From contig JAAOOA010000127.1 in NCBI GenBank assembly GCA_012861695.1, positions 27,990,502-28,054,501 of the forward strand: 64,000 nt of DNA, written 5' to 3'. Both the position numbers and the translations under genes were made by a program. Each line of letters starts with the position of its first letter. Position 1 is the stretch's first letter. This document shows positions 24,011 to 37,251 of this stretch, one piece after another. The notes below the pieces were generated by a model. It was given only the letters and a program-made list of their open reading frames with translations, did no database searches and was not told where the DNA came from. The DNA comes from Trematomus loennbergii (lineage: Eukaryota; Chordata; Actinopteri; Perciformes; Nototheniidae).

Positions 24011-26286
24011 GTTGGTTGCCTATCGCGTGATAACTGTACTGATTTGATATCCAAGGGCATGCATTGCGTGTCTTCTCCGGCGCTGTGTAAGCATTTGTAA
24101 ACAGAAAACTGTCAGTATATATATATAGTCAAATGTGTAAATGATGACTCAAAGGAGGAGATGTTTTCCATTAAAAAAAGACGTATCATGAGCTGACACT
24201 TACACAACAAAGACGTAAATTATAGTTTATATTCTAAGATTGACAGATGTTTGAAATCACATCATTTGTTTTGGATGAGCGTTAATTAGCTCCAAGTTGC
24301 CAATTGCTGATTTGAAAGCCTGTAGATCCGGTTGAAGGCTGTTTATTTGATGTTCCTGCTTAGTCTCGGCTTTCGTGACAGCGTTGTTATGTTCTTGCTT
24401 CAGTTTCTGATTGTTAAACATCTACACACTTCTCTTTTTGCATCTTGACCGCATGTGTTTGACAGATTGTTTAGGATTTCTGCTTGCCAAGTCCAGCTTT
24501 TGTGTGCAGAAATCAACCTCAAATATGGCATGAAATGGTGGTCAGATGTTTTTAAGGGAAGCAGTGTGAGGGTGTGTCTTTGTTTGCATCGTCACTGAGG
24601 TTTTGACCTTTTGACCTTCTGCTGTTGACTTCCTCTAAATGTGTTGATGTAGGATCCCGACTAAAGCCCATATATTGGTTTGGGGATGTTGAACCAACAA
24701 CTCTAATAAAACATCAACCACTTCATATTCCCTGATATGAAGGGGATGTGATTTTTACTCCGGAGCCTCTGGAGTGACTTTCTATAAGACCTGCCTTGAC
24801 CTTTCTCAACACACGCGTGAACCATCTGAAGTTTATTTAGTCCGAGTTTCATTACACAGTGATTATCTAAATCATGGAGTCAGAATGTAACAAACATTAA
24901 TGTTACGGAAAGTATTGTCAAGTTTAGCGCTGTACTTATTTATATTTTCTACATAAACAATTGATGAAATCACTATGTCATCTACAGAGTGTTCTAGCGT
25001 CTTTCAGCTGACATTTTGTGGGTTTTATAGATACAACTTTTACACTGTTTCCAGCCACAGCAGCCAGCCATTTTCAGCAAATACGCTCTGATTAATCCAC
25101 AGTAAGGACAGCACCACCAAATGTCATACAGATAGGAACTAGCTGGTCAACAAAATAGAGCATATAGCACCTAAAGAGTAGATATTTCCCTCAGGAGTTT
25201 GTAGAGACCATGACTGAGCTAAAAGGAGATTTGTATCAGTAGGATTGCCAGAAACACAAATAAAAAAGAGACTTATGCTGAAAAGTTACTGTACATATAA
25301 CCGTTTGCTCTCGACTGAGTCATCCACGGCAACTTTATATGATGATATATACAGTATATAATATCTAATTATATATTGAAAAACAGATCTAAAGTAAGTA
25401 TGCAAGGACCAAATGTTTATTTGTTGGTAAGAATGTAACTTTAAGAGCTATTGGCAGTAATAATTAGTGAAGCCCTGTTGATTTAATAATAATTGATTTA
25501 AGTAATTTGTATAATACATTTATTTGTTGTGTGTACAGTAAGTGCATTTCTGTTTGTGCCTTCTCTAAGCACTGAGAACCGGATGCACCCAGCTACCTCA
25601 TCTGTCACCAAACGTCTCTGTGATTCATTCATCTGCTCACAAACCACTGAACATCTCCAACGACACAACTAGACCCGTCACCCGGTCACACCTCAATCTC
25701 TGCCCTGAGAGCTGTCATGAAACCAGCATCTGCCCCCATTACTCTGCATTATCAGGAGGAGATAGGGGCCAAAGTGTGCTGCATTTTTGGGGGGCCTCAT
25801 CTACAGATGAAACAGGAGGGTTATTTATTCCTATCACGGCTATTACTGTCGGTATGTTGTTTGTGTGTGTGTGTTTCTGCATGAATATGACGTCTGTGTG
25901 TGTGTGTCATGTGCATCACTGGCTTTAACATTGACATGACCAGAGACTGCTTCATACTGTTTAACGTTGTTGTAATAACCAAAAGTGGAACAATCTTTTC
26001 CTTTCTCTATTTAAATACTCTTCCATCTAAAAAAAAAATCATTTTTTTGATAGTCTTCAATATTAAAAGACAGTTTAAATGTGCAGAAAAGTGCTTTAAA
26101 GGAAACATAACTGTTAAGCCCTCAGCCTTCAGCAGCACACACAAAATGTAAATACCCTTCCGCTGCATTATGGTGACTGCAGACGTCTTTATATTTCAAA
26201 GCCACACCAAATAAAACCAAAATACCCTGGTGTATGTTGTTTTTAGAGATCTGCGTGCACCTTGTGGTCAGACTGCTGCTACTTGC

Positions 26287-26378
26287 CTCATCGGGGATGA
26301 ACAGAGCGAGCTGCTCTGTCTGGAGCTGCTGCGAGGAGACGCCATTCTGTCCGAGGCCATCTTACTTCAGCTCAGCAC
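26287..26378 (-). CDS. insc: insc first coding exon (Inscuteable N-terminus)
   Basis: Seen: a tttcag acceptor ends at 26379, followed by 18 nt of 5'UTR. The ATG is at 26360-26358, then 24 codons and AG (phase 2). The peptide starts MASDRMASPRSSSRQ and is Ser/Arg rich with no fold. If the exon continued it would reach a stop within eight codons, so it must splice. The junction reads ATGAG then GCAAGT, the consensus for a GC-AG intron. The split AG joins the T at the start of the exon at 14030 to give Ser and opens the Inscuteable reading frame exactly. Inference: this is the start codon exon of insc, and an upstream non-coding exon and the promoter must exist but were not located. The assignment rests on phase, splice quality and position, because this short N-terminus is poorly conserved. 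Confidence 0.68.
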
Positions 26379-28080
26379 CTGAAACACAAACCTCAAGGTC
26401 ACATGACATGAATATGCTCTTTTGTCAACATTTTTGCATCACAAATTACTTTTAACAATAAGCAACAAATGTGTGTTCCATTGTTTGATATACACATTCA
26501 ACCCACAGAGAGAATATAAGATGGACACAAACACTGCATCCTCCTGGCGTTGTTGCACTGCAGCGTTATCCACGACAACATCTCCTTATTGATCCGCCTC
26601 CAAGCATTCTATTCTTGTCTTGTCTTTTTTTCCTCCAAGTAATTTAATTATCAATAAACCTCACTGTTTTAAATAGCTGCAAGCTGCTGGTGTGCCAGTG
26701 GAATAATATTTCTTATCTTCTAATTTATTGGCTGGCTGCCAGCCAGTGACTCTCTTCCCTACTTTGAGCCTGAGCAAAAGAGGCTGACGCTCTAAGTGCC
26801 CGCAACTTTATTCCGCCGTTTTATTGATGTATCCCATTTAGATTAGTCCATTTTCAATCGGGAGAAGCCGCAGACGCCCTCCCGCCTGAAACACACTCTA
26901 ATCCTTTTAGTTAATGATATCCTGCAGTGGTGTGGTTACAAATTTCATGTTTACTGTGGAGTATAATTAGCAGGTAGTTACAAAGTGAGATGATCTCTCT
27001 CTCACGCACACGAGCACACACATGGTTCAGCTGTAGTGCTCTGGCTTTTTATTAAATGTGTTATGGGATCGATAAACAGGAATACTCCCAATAAAGACAT
27101 TGAGAGGGGTGTGTGATGCTCATGGGACGTCACTGCTTTGATGTTTGCCTGCTTTGAAAGTGCCGCAGTGTTTTCAGCTTAAATGCCACGAACAACTGAT
27201 CCATTCTGTAGAGTTTGGAGAAGGAGAGGTTCAGGAGTCACGGTTTCGTGTTTTACTGTTTGCTTCGATTGCTCCGAAACACCCGGGTTACGTAAGAACA
27301 AGGGACCTATCTGATCATGGATTACAGAGAATACATAATGTTTAGGGGGTGAGTAACTGAATCAATGACTGTGATTACCAGCTGGATGAATAGGTCACAA
27401 GATAGTGAAGATAGAAACAGATGCAAAAGAGGGAGCAAGAAACAGAAAGATGCAGAGACGAGAGAGGGGGGGAGAGGAGGGGTCTTTTAACTGCAGTCTT
27501 GGCATGGCTCCTCCAGGGCCATTTTCGGAGAAAGCATCTCAGCGAATCAAAAATTATACCAATAGTGTGCCAGGAGCACGAAAGTCTGGCACTGAGCACC
27601 CATTTTTTGGGGGGAAAACACCCATCTACTTTAATGCAGTTTGAATATTACACCACAGAATGGGCGCTGATATAATTGCACCGTTAGTTTATTACAATAG
27701 AGGTGTAGATTAATTATATTGGCCTATAATTGAGCACGGGGTCATCGCCAACGAGACACAGATCCAGCAAATTCCATTACATGTCCCTCCGGCTCTTTAT
27801 AGCGCTCTTCTGTGGATTACCATACAAATGGAGATGAGTTGTCCAATCAAGCAATTCAGTCCTGAGCACTTAGAGTGTGTCACTAAGTGCCGTGTTAAGG
27901 ACCATTGCGCTGAAAGTGATCCCCGTCGCTCCGCAGTGAGTGGCCACCGACTGCTAAACGGAGCATGGGGGAGGAGAGCTAAAGGTTTTTAGCAAAATGT
28001 CAGAAGTTTACAGCAGGTTGTCGGCGTTCCCAAGATGTGTACAGCTGGACAAGGCTCTTTTTTATGCTGTAATCATTTAA

Positions 28081-28777
28081 AGGTCACCTATTATGCAAAA
28101 TCCACTTGTTCACGTCTCTTCTACATCAACATGTGTCCCCTCTGTGTAAAGAGACTCTGAAAGTTTCAGGAACAAAGATTCTCTCTCTTTTGTCCTGATC
28201 CATTTATATAAAAACCTGTCTGAAAATGAGCTGATCAGATTTTGGCCACTTTATGATGTCATAACGATTTTTTGGCTTGTGTAACCATTAGCCAATCACC
28301 AACCAAGGTAACCCCCCCCCACCTTATCACCTGCATCTCCTCCTAGAGCACCATTGTGTTCTTTGTAACCAAATATCTCTCAGAGGGGCGTGGGGAGTGG
28401 CTCCTTATTTTCATCTAAAGTAACAGACAGAGAATCAGCACTTTTGAAACAGGCTGAAACAGAGGGGATTATGGGTAATGCTGCAATGATCTGTTTGGTG
28501 TTTGGAGCAAAACACTTCAGAGACATGTTCTTGTAGGCTGTGGCTCAGTGGTAGTGTGCTGGACTTCGAATCAGGGGATAGCAAGTTTGAGTCCCACTGC
28601 AGTCAGCATGTCGTTGTGTCCCTGGCAAGACACTTCACCCCAAATTGCTCCTGGGGATTGCCCACAGTACTGAATGTATGTAAGTCACTTTGGATAAAAG
28701 CGTCTAACAAATGACATGTAATGTAATCTATCTGAGACCTATAATATATTGATGAAAAACAGTATAATAGGGGACCT
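28081..28777 (+). mobile_element. TTAA-flanked MITE, family B copy 3, with nested SINE
   Basis: TTAA at 28077-28080 and 28778-28781; ends AGGTCACCTATTATGC and TATAATAGGGGACCT. It aligns with the copy at 10986 except for a SINE of about 195 bp at 28533-28728. Confidence 0.85.
28533..28728 (+). mobile_element. tRNA-derived SINE, copy 3, nested in a MITE
   Basis: The best-preserved head: TGGCTCAGTGG fits the Pol III A box and GTTTGAGTCCC resembles the B box. Then come a GGCAAGACACTTCACCCC core and the TTTGGATAAAAGCGTCTAAC tail with ATGTAAT repeats, shared with L2-like LINEs of fish. Confidence 0.85.
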
Positions 28778-29099
28778 TTAAGAGCTAACATTGTACCCTC
28801 TATTCATGTTAAAGCAATACTGTGTTTCCTGCAGTTTAAACATCCCAAGCACAGGAAGGCTGCAAGTGTTACAGAAATATGAGTTTCCTAAGCAGATGGT
28901 CTGCTTTGACGGGATCCTGGCTAATTTTCGTGCTGGGCTGGACATTTTTTTATGTCTGGGCTGAAACCCGAGCGGCCCTCTGGGTTTCCCCGCTCTGTTG
29001 CCGTGGAGAACGTGTCGGTTGTAGGTAGGCCAAACAAAGGACACCTCTGTCTCGGCCTCATGTCACATGCCGGGTAAAATAACAAGCACTCAGTAACAT

Positions 29100-29268
<169 letters not shown>

Positions 29269-29960
29269 AGGGAAATCGCTACGATGTGCCCTGCAGATTT
29301 ACTGCCGCACTTGTATTCTTTGCATGTGTGTGTGGAGAGGGATTTAAATGTTAAATGTGCTTGTGTGCATGTTTCTGTCACTTGCAGTTTTCCAGCCATG
29401 TTTCATGTAATGTCTGTAATGTCTGTTAGTCACGCCAACTCCTGCATTTAATATAAGAGTCATTTAGTGGTCTTTATATAGTCTGGCTGTATGGAAGTCA
29501 AGACAAAACAAAGGAAGAGCAGCTACATATAGCGAAGGGCCTGAATAGTGAAGCAGTGTTTAAATGAGTATACCATAAAGAACTGAAGACTAACCAGGAA
29601 CATTCAGCTTCTGTTATGAACAACTCAAAATCCAGCACTACAACATCACCTTTCTAAACAGTAGGCTATGTATGGTTAACCCTATTTGTCTAAATAGGGG
29701 ACAAGACTGTTAAAAACAATATCAAATCATTATTTAAATGTTATGTTAGCTGTGTGAGATGGACACCGTTTTTCATCATGCCAAGACTATGGTTTAAAAA
29801 CCCAACTGAGAGTCAATTGTTACTCCATTGTACACTAATAGTATAAAAAGCACACACTCTTGCTTCTTCCAAAAGAGGAGCAGATAGGATGAGAGAGAAA
29901 AAAAGACAATCACGTATAATCTGAACACTGCCTTTGTGAAAAAAACCTAATGGTCTTTTA

Positions 29961-30716
29961 GGTCGCATTCACACCAGCCTTGTATAGTCCGGTTGAATCG
30001 AACCCTTGTGCGTTTACCCGCTTGGTCCGGTTCGTTTGGGTTGGTGTGAACGCAGTCCGAGACCTCTGAAGTGAACTAAACAACCGGACTCTGGTCCGCC
30101 TAAAAGGTGGTCTCTCTCGGACCGCTTGCAAGTGAACTCTGGAGCGGTTCATCGCTGGTGTGAACCATAGGTGTGAACGCAGTCTGCACCAAAACATAGG
30201 AAGCGTAGTATTTACGTGTCACAAGAACGCGGATGTCTTCAAAATCGTTAGCGAAAGAGTGAAGCAGAATGAAGTGTTGAACAGTGTTGTGTAAAGTAAA
30301 AACAACTATCAAACTAAAAACTATACATAAAAGTCAGAGCCACCTGCCGTCGGTGAAACCTCCTCCTGACTGCAGAACGTCTCTCATTATATGTGTTTTA
30401 ATGTTTTTTAACGGACGTTGTCTGATTATATAATCATATGCTAGAGTCTGTTGATCTCCAGATTAACAGCAGCATGAAAATAACCTGCCGATGCTCCATG
30501 GCGGAGGCTCGGGTAGAAATGGTTTGCGTTTGTACCTCCTTACTGTCTGACCAATGGTTGAACAGCATTTCCGTGCACATGACTTGTGTTTAAAGCTTAT
30601 AGTCCGTTTGAGTTTTCCCGTGTGAACGCAAACCAAACCTTCTGAAAAATGAAACAATGCAACAAACTGTCGTCTGGTGCGCACCAGAGAAGTGACTATT
30701 AGGTGTGAATGCGACC
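29961..30716. mobile_element. PIF/Harbinger-type non-autonomous element
   Basis: 756 bp with perfect ends GGTCGCATTCACACC and GGTGTGAATGCGACC, flanked by the 3-bp duplication TTA (29958-29960, 30717-30719). The interior repeats GGTGTGAACGCAGTC-like motifs near both ends. There is no transposase frame. Confidence 0.82.
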
Positions 30717-32405
30717 TTAGTTTATGTAATGCTAAAAAAAAACATATTAAGATTTGAATTTGTTGAAATCACATATATTATTTTACCTCCTTTTAAAGCT
30801 AGCACTGAAATGACTTCAGGACTTCAGCTCTCATTCTCCTAAATCAGATGTTAATTGTTAAAGAGCTGTCAACCAATATTGTTCTTTTCTAATGTTAGAC
30901 AACTTGTAATAGACAATTTAGACAGTTTAAAAAAGTTGGTTGGTTTTGAAATTGTCGCTGCACCACTCATTGTATTCTCTGTTTTAATCCCTGAATGCTT
31001 TTTCTTTCGCAGGCCTCATTCTTAAAACATATAAAAGAAGCATGTGCTGGTTAATGTAGCACCAAGTTTTCATTGTCCACTGACCTCATTGTTTGTGCTC
31101 TCCATAACTGCACTGGTTAAAAATACATTTTCCAGTCCTTTTTTATAATAGTCTGTGGTGAGGCCGAATGACTTTCACAGATTCTGGGTAAAACCACAAA
31201 ATGAATACAAAATCGTGTCTGCAGAAAACAAAATACCATAACCCTGTGGCTTAGCTTCAGTGTTGTGCCAGAAGCAATGATTTCTGTTTGACAAAAACAT
31301 AAGAAATCGAACTCTGAGGAAATTAGAAGAAACAAGCGAAGCCACTCACCACTTTGAGGGCCAAAACCAGCTTGAATCAATGTGATGGAGTTCAGGACGG
31401 AGTCAGACAGGCTGTGTACTCCGAGTTTAATATCCTTGTTGTTTCAGGAGTGCCTCATTGTGTAACCGATTCCTTATGGTTTGGCTTTATTTCAAAACTG
31501 CCAGCGATTAAGTACAAAAATGCTTTTTCTCCTACTTCACTCCCTACAGACTAAAAGCTACCAAAGAAGTTTTCTCCGGCTTTTTCCCTTTAAATACGGT
31601 GGACTAGATCTGCGACATTACGGTGCCTCGCTGTTCTTGTCCTATCATTGAGCTTGAGACCGGTTCACAAGAGGAGACGGTGGTCACGGTTTCACCACAG
31701 AGCTGTCATGTAGGGAGGAAAGCGGAGTACGATGGGTGCTGTATGGGTGGTAGGGTGGGAACAAGCTGGAATTGCCGAGCTATGGGCCCGACATTCCCAT
31801 CCCACACACAGTAGGAAGGCTCAAAGTGGGCCCACACAGGGCAGCAGATAATGCCTGATGTTAACTGCTACTGTCTGAACGTTTGGTGAGTCAGCTCGTT
31901 TCTCCACTTGTACAACACTGAAGATACTTTAACAGCATCTTACTTACAACCTAGAGTTATTTCATGGTTACAATACACCATATATCCCGTAGTAAGATTT
32001 CTAGCCTCAGTGAGAAACGACCTATGAGCAGGCAGTTTTAGTGCAGTGCTCAACCCATTCAGTTGTAATCATACATCATACACTGCAAGAGATTTATCCC
32101 AAACTAATAAACTAGAATTACTGTTTAAAGACTTTTTAATTGTTACTACAATAGTTAAGTATAACCTGTTGGAGCGATGATGTAGAGGTGACAAAGACAT
32201 GGGTTGTGGCACAAGGTATAAAACGGCAGCTTTGCAGATATGCTAGACTCAAACGGCTGAATATATATATGACAAAAACAGTACGCCTACCTAGTGCCTA
32301 TATGATCACTTCTGATGTGAAGAATATAAGAATTACTGTTTTAAAAAGCCAACAATAACACAAATTGGAAGCACAATAGTTCAACATCTGTGGCATTTGA
32401 TATAG

Positions 32406-32733
32406 CAGGGGTCAGCAACCTTTTTGATATGAAGTGCCATTTAAAAAAATATATTTGATCAGCGTGCTGACGTTTGTGAACCGTCAACTGTTTCACCATG
32501 GAGGAAAGCAGCAGAAAGTCGACTGGAGTTAAAGAGAGCGGGGCCCAAAGTTATCCTTCTGCGCTGCGTTGCATGCATGGCTTCCTTCTGCAGGTAACAG
32601 GGAGACGCGCTCTGGCGGCGGTCTCGTTCAGGATCCGAAAATACAATTTAAATGTTTTGCACACTTATTCCACTTATTCCTAGTGTGCCACTGGTTACGG
32701 TACCACACGCGTGCCTAGGGTTGCCGACCCCTG
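32406..32733. mobile_element. hAT-type (Charlie-like ends) MITE
   Basis: 328 bp with ends CAGGGGTCAGCAACC and GGTTGCCGACCCCTG. The flanks TGATATAG and GTCTATAG are a decayed 8-bp duplication. Confidence 0.75.
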
Positions 32734-32744
32734 GTCTATAGTCT

Positions 32745-33000
32745 TTAATGTACCTTACGCTAACGTAACTTAAGCCAATGGTGAGCCAATGTAACTTAAG
32801 CTAACGTCACTTAAGCTAATGGTTAGTTAATGTAATTTAAGCTAACATAATTTAAGCTAATGGTGAACCAATGTAACTTAAGCTAAAGTCACTTAAGCTA
32901 ATGGTTAGTTAATGTAACTTAAGCTAACGTAATTTAAGCTAATGGTGAACCAATGTAATTTAAGCTAACGTAAAATAAGCTAGCTTCACATAAGCCAATG
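32745..33000. repeat. Minisatellite with 82-bp higher-order unit
   Basis: About three 82-bp units, each built from 13-15 bp subunits of the type TAACTTAAGCTAA with TGG or CG endings. The last unit decays at about 33000. Confidence 0.85.
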
Positions 33001-35465
33001 TGCACTGAGGTGACAGGGGTAGTTTACAAGCCATGTGAATTAAGTTACAAACCCTAAAATACCAACTCATCCGTCAATTTGTCTCTTCTATATTAAGCCA
33101 GACATTGGAGGGGACAAACTCTCCAGACACAACAGCCCTCTTACCCATTATCTCAGCGAGTCTAAATGCAGTGCATTCCACAGATAACACTGACATGGGC
33201 CACTTATTATAGGTTGGGTTATGTGTTGCCAAGCTGACATTAAAAACATGTGTTGGGTTATATCTGTATAATCTTAATATTTCCCATAGTTTGTCAACTT
33301 GCAACATGATCTGTGTTTGATATCCATTATGCAGCAAATACCCTCCATTACGTTTGCCTTGTTCTTTTACATTTTAAGCTTTATTTGTCAACTGAGATTG
33401 ACTGTTTTCTTAAATGTTTACACTGTTAGTTTGCTGAGTTTGATGAACTGCATCAAGACACAAGAGGATTCGGTCCTTTGTATCTTCCTTAATCAACCTG
33501 CTACTTGAGTTTTCCTATAGCTATACCAGTATTGGATTGCTTAAAGTTACGTGACTCTTACCAATTAAGGTTTTACTCTTCTTATCCAGCATCACACAAA
33601 TCCATTCACACATTCTGAGACTTGTTACGTAAACTGCTGAGGTATGCAGCCCCTTCTCAACACTCCTGGGGTAACTGGGGTCAGTGCCTCGCAGTTACCC
33701 ACACAACTTTTCCCAGGGATCTGAATGACCTTCTGAGGAAACTTTTTGGCAACAAGCCAAGCCTCGAGGCTACCATCAGTCCATTCAGTGCTGGTCTATT
33801 TGTAGAATATTTACATTGAAAACCAAGAAGGACTTCAAGACAGAAGCAGATAATCAGACTTAAGTACACCTACACAAGAGTTTAGTTCGATGTAAATAAA
33901 AAGCTGAATGCTTCCCAAAGTAATAACAATTACCATGGTACGTTTGAAAACCTGTCATTTAGATTTCTTGGCAGAAACACAATTACCATGTCCAAATAAG
34001 TTCCTCAAACTACTACAACTTTATAATTCACTTCAATGTTAGCCATTCAATAAAATATGGCATATTTGTACATTTTTTGTTGTGCTTATGCCATCATTGG
34101 ATATTCAGAGCTGTAGTAGATGTGACGATTTAAGTCTGACTATAGTGAAAATATGAGATTGGAGATGGATTAGAAGAAAGTGATTAGAATCCATTGAGGC
34201 TGACATTAATTAAAAGTGACTACAACTGCGTTTCTCTACAGAAGATGAAACAATTCACTTTTAAAATGTCCTTTTAAAACCTCCAAAAGGTTAGTGTTTG
34301 AATAAGACTACGTATCAAGTTATGATTAGAACATTTGTATTTGCCCTTGAACAATACAAGACGTTTTATGTTGAAGTATAATGACTTATCCACAGTTCAA
34401 TAACATGCAATCTACTGTAGACTACTATGCGTGCAGCGTGATATTTTTATATATTTGTCCTTGTTGTAGCTCCTACGTCGATAACCTGTAATGGACTCGT
34501 TTTTTTTTTGTATCCCACAACCTTTGAGGGTTCCCTAAGCCTACATCCATCTTCCGGTGATCTGTCAAAGTATAACATGCTTCAGATTTTAACTTAATCA
34601 TTTCTGACTCTGAAGTCAAACATAATTGGACACACCACTGACAGCTCCATCCAGCCTCTTCTAATCACCAAGCTTTCTTTGCATGTGAGGACGTATGTTA
34701 AACAAAAACCAGAACATTACACTTACAGCAGGTATTAACTTGAATTTAGTTTGGAAGAAACACAAAACCAAATTCTCCCACAGTAACAGTATAACGATGA
34801 GGCTAATGATAGGAAAACAATGTCAAAATCTCTACATGTCTGAGGGTGACAGTGATGGCTTCAGGAGCGTCACAGGTTTGAGTGTGACACATCGTGATGT
34901 GAGGAATAAATGTGTGGGAGGATGCAGAGAAAGCACCGCTGTTTTCATATATTTTTATGCAAGAAGTGGCTGTAGACCTATGGTGTTTTCGAGGGGGGTT
35001 TAAGAGTGGATAGGGAATGTGGAATTCGGGAAATGTATGGGGATGGATTCTGGAATAACAATACAACAAATACTCCCATTAACGGCTCTCCACAATAGAT
35101 GAGTTTTAGAGAAATATTTTCTTTAACAAATATTTCTTTAACACAAAACATTCAGATGGTCGGAGGAGAGCACTGCTTTAGGAGCTGATTGGTAATTACA
35201 TGGAGCCTTGCTTTGTTAAACCTCAGCTCAAAAATGGGTTATAAATACACAAATCTTTGCTTGAAAAGGCCCGCCCATGGGGACACTTATTCACCAATTT
35301 ACACACATACACACCATCGGCATCGAGCCACCATGCGTCAGGGATTACAGTGGATAATTAAAACCCACAGGAAATATAGTTCAACTGAAGTAAATAGCCT
35401 TTCAGTAGATGCAGGAATAAGATAGATTCTAGTGTACATGGTATATTGACAAGTGGTCGATATGA

Positions 35466-35676
35466 GAGGCGCGTTGTGCAGTGGGTTGATCGTTGGTGTG
35501 ATCGTTGGTGTTCGGATCAGGGGGTCACAGGTTCTAACCCCACTGCAGTCAGCATGTCGTTGTGTCCCTGGGCGAGACACTTCACCCCAAATTGCTCCTG
35601 TGGGGATTGCCCACAGTATTGAGTATGTAAGTCGCTTTGGATAAAAGCGTCTAACAAGTGACATGTAATGTAATGA
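35466..35676 (+). mobile_element. tRNA-derived SINE, copy 4
   Basis: Same core and tail as the others; the head carries a local duplication of GATCGTTGGTGT. Confidence 0.82.
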
Positions 35677-37172
35677 GTCATTTTCCCCGTGACTTTTTAC
35701 TGGATGGGTTGAAAATATAACAGTGCATCATTACAGGATAGAGTTAGAGGATACCATAAGTTTCCAGATGGCACTAGGCTGAAAAGGTTCTACCACTGAT
35801 TGATAAGTGAGATAAAAGTGTTAGAAAGTTAACACTGTTGGAAATCAAGGGTTGAGGTGATGAGGAAGTATTAAAATGTCTCCCTAATAGATAATTAAAG
35901 TCTAGAATTTACAAGGATAGAGTTGGTTATTGTTCTGCGTCTGTCACCAGCTTCTTCAGATAGGATGGACTTCTTGACATTTAAATTGATCCCCAGCAGC
36001 GTACCTGACAGCACAACCTCAGTTAGGATCCATTGTACTTATGTCACTCATTCACCCAACCACTGATACCCAGGATGTACACTTAATGTACAAGAAGGAA
36101 CATCTGACTTTTGCGAAAACATTCTTACTAATGCAATCATATTAAAAGAGATCCACTAGAAAAGTGCATTTCCAGCATTATAAAAATACACACTAGTCTT
36201 AAACCCAACATGATAACAATAGCGTACAATGATTTTTCCGACACCTCTGGAGCTATTCTCAGCAGTGGATACAGTACAAGCACTCCATAAAAGTTTACTA
36301 GAAATAAGAGCTGTTTTGGTTTGCCGAGCATGCCATAATTGCCCTGCTGTCTCACCAGTTTGGTAGATGAAAAAGCTCTTCCTTAACAGGCTCCTGACAG
36401 GACTAATGAGAAGATTCCCTTGTAAGGCCAAAAAACCCAAAACCATGCAATCTATTCGGGGCTGGGAGCATTCTTTCCTTTGGCATAATAATATGAAAGT
36501 TGAGTGCCCTCATGGGGTTTCTAGGCAACCTCTATGTGGATGAGATCAGACGGGGTCAAGTTGCAGACCCACATATACACAGACCTGTAACTCCAACCAT
36601 GGATACAATCAGCCACCCTGTTGAATGTCACGCTAATAAAAGTGGACAGATCGCTAGAACTGATACCTCCTCATTCCTCACACACCAAAGCAGCCACAGA
36701 CACATATTTTCCCCTAAAAATATGAAATTCAGCTGCATAAACAATTATATTGCCTCACCACAAGTCTGCTAAAGTGAACACACAGTCTTGGTGCTTGACA
36801 GTCAGCTATAAAAGTCCCCGTAATTCTCTTCTTTTTTTTTTTAAACACAGATGAAGATCCAGAGCACCATACCTCCTGAGAGCTCAAATAGTCCCAACGT
36901 CACACCAAGAGACATATCCAAATGCATCTTAAGCTTCCCAGTTCCATCGACAGTTAGCGGAATAAATAACAAGGGGAAATCAGGCGGTCATGAGACAACA
37001 TCCAGCGCTGACGAGGGGTTTTTGGTGTGGAGTTCAGCAGCTCCAACAGGCCAAAGAGACTGGAACTGGATCCTGGCTCAGTTCAGTGAAGGGAATCGTG
37101 TGGGTACCTGACACCGGTGCAGTGACGGGCAGCGAAACATCAGGAGCTGCTTAATAATGAATGAGCAAGGCC

Positions 37173-37200
37173 CACACACACACACACACCACACACACAC

Positions 37201-37249
<49 letters not shown>
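37173..37249. repeat. (CA)n microsatellite
   Basis: 77 bp with two small interruptions. Confidence 0.95.

Positions 37250-37251
<2 letters not shown>

Larger units (their letters stand above)
14031..26286. other. insc intron 1 (about 12.3 kb)
   Basis: Between the first coding exon and exon 2. It contains MITEs at 14073, 15599 and 23633, a hAT element at 15277, a SINE at 17021, the 464-bp duplication at 18317, and CA and telomere-like repeats at 20.7-21.2 kb. No further exon is recognised. Confidence 0.6.

Noticed and set aside
28553..28605. tRNA-like sequence with A and B boxes
   Set aside because: It is the head of a SINE; the cloverleaf is not preserved and the SINE core follows directly.
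32745..33000. Regularly repeated units, CRISPR-like at first sight
   Set aside because: Direct tandem minisatellite in a vertebrate genome with no unique spacers.
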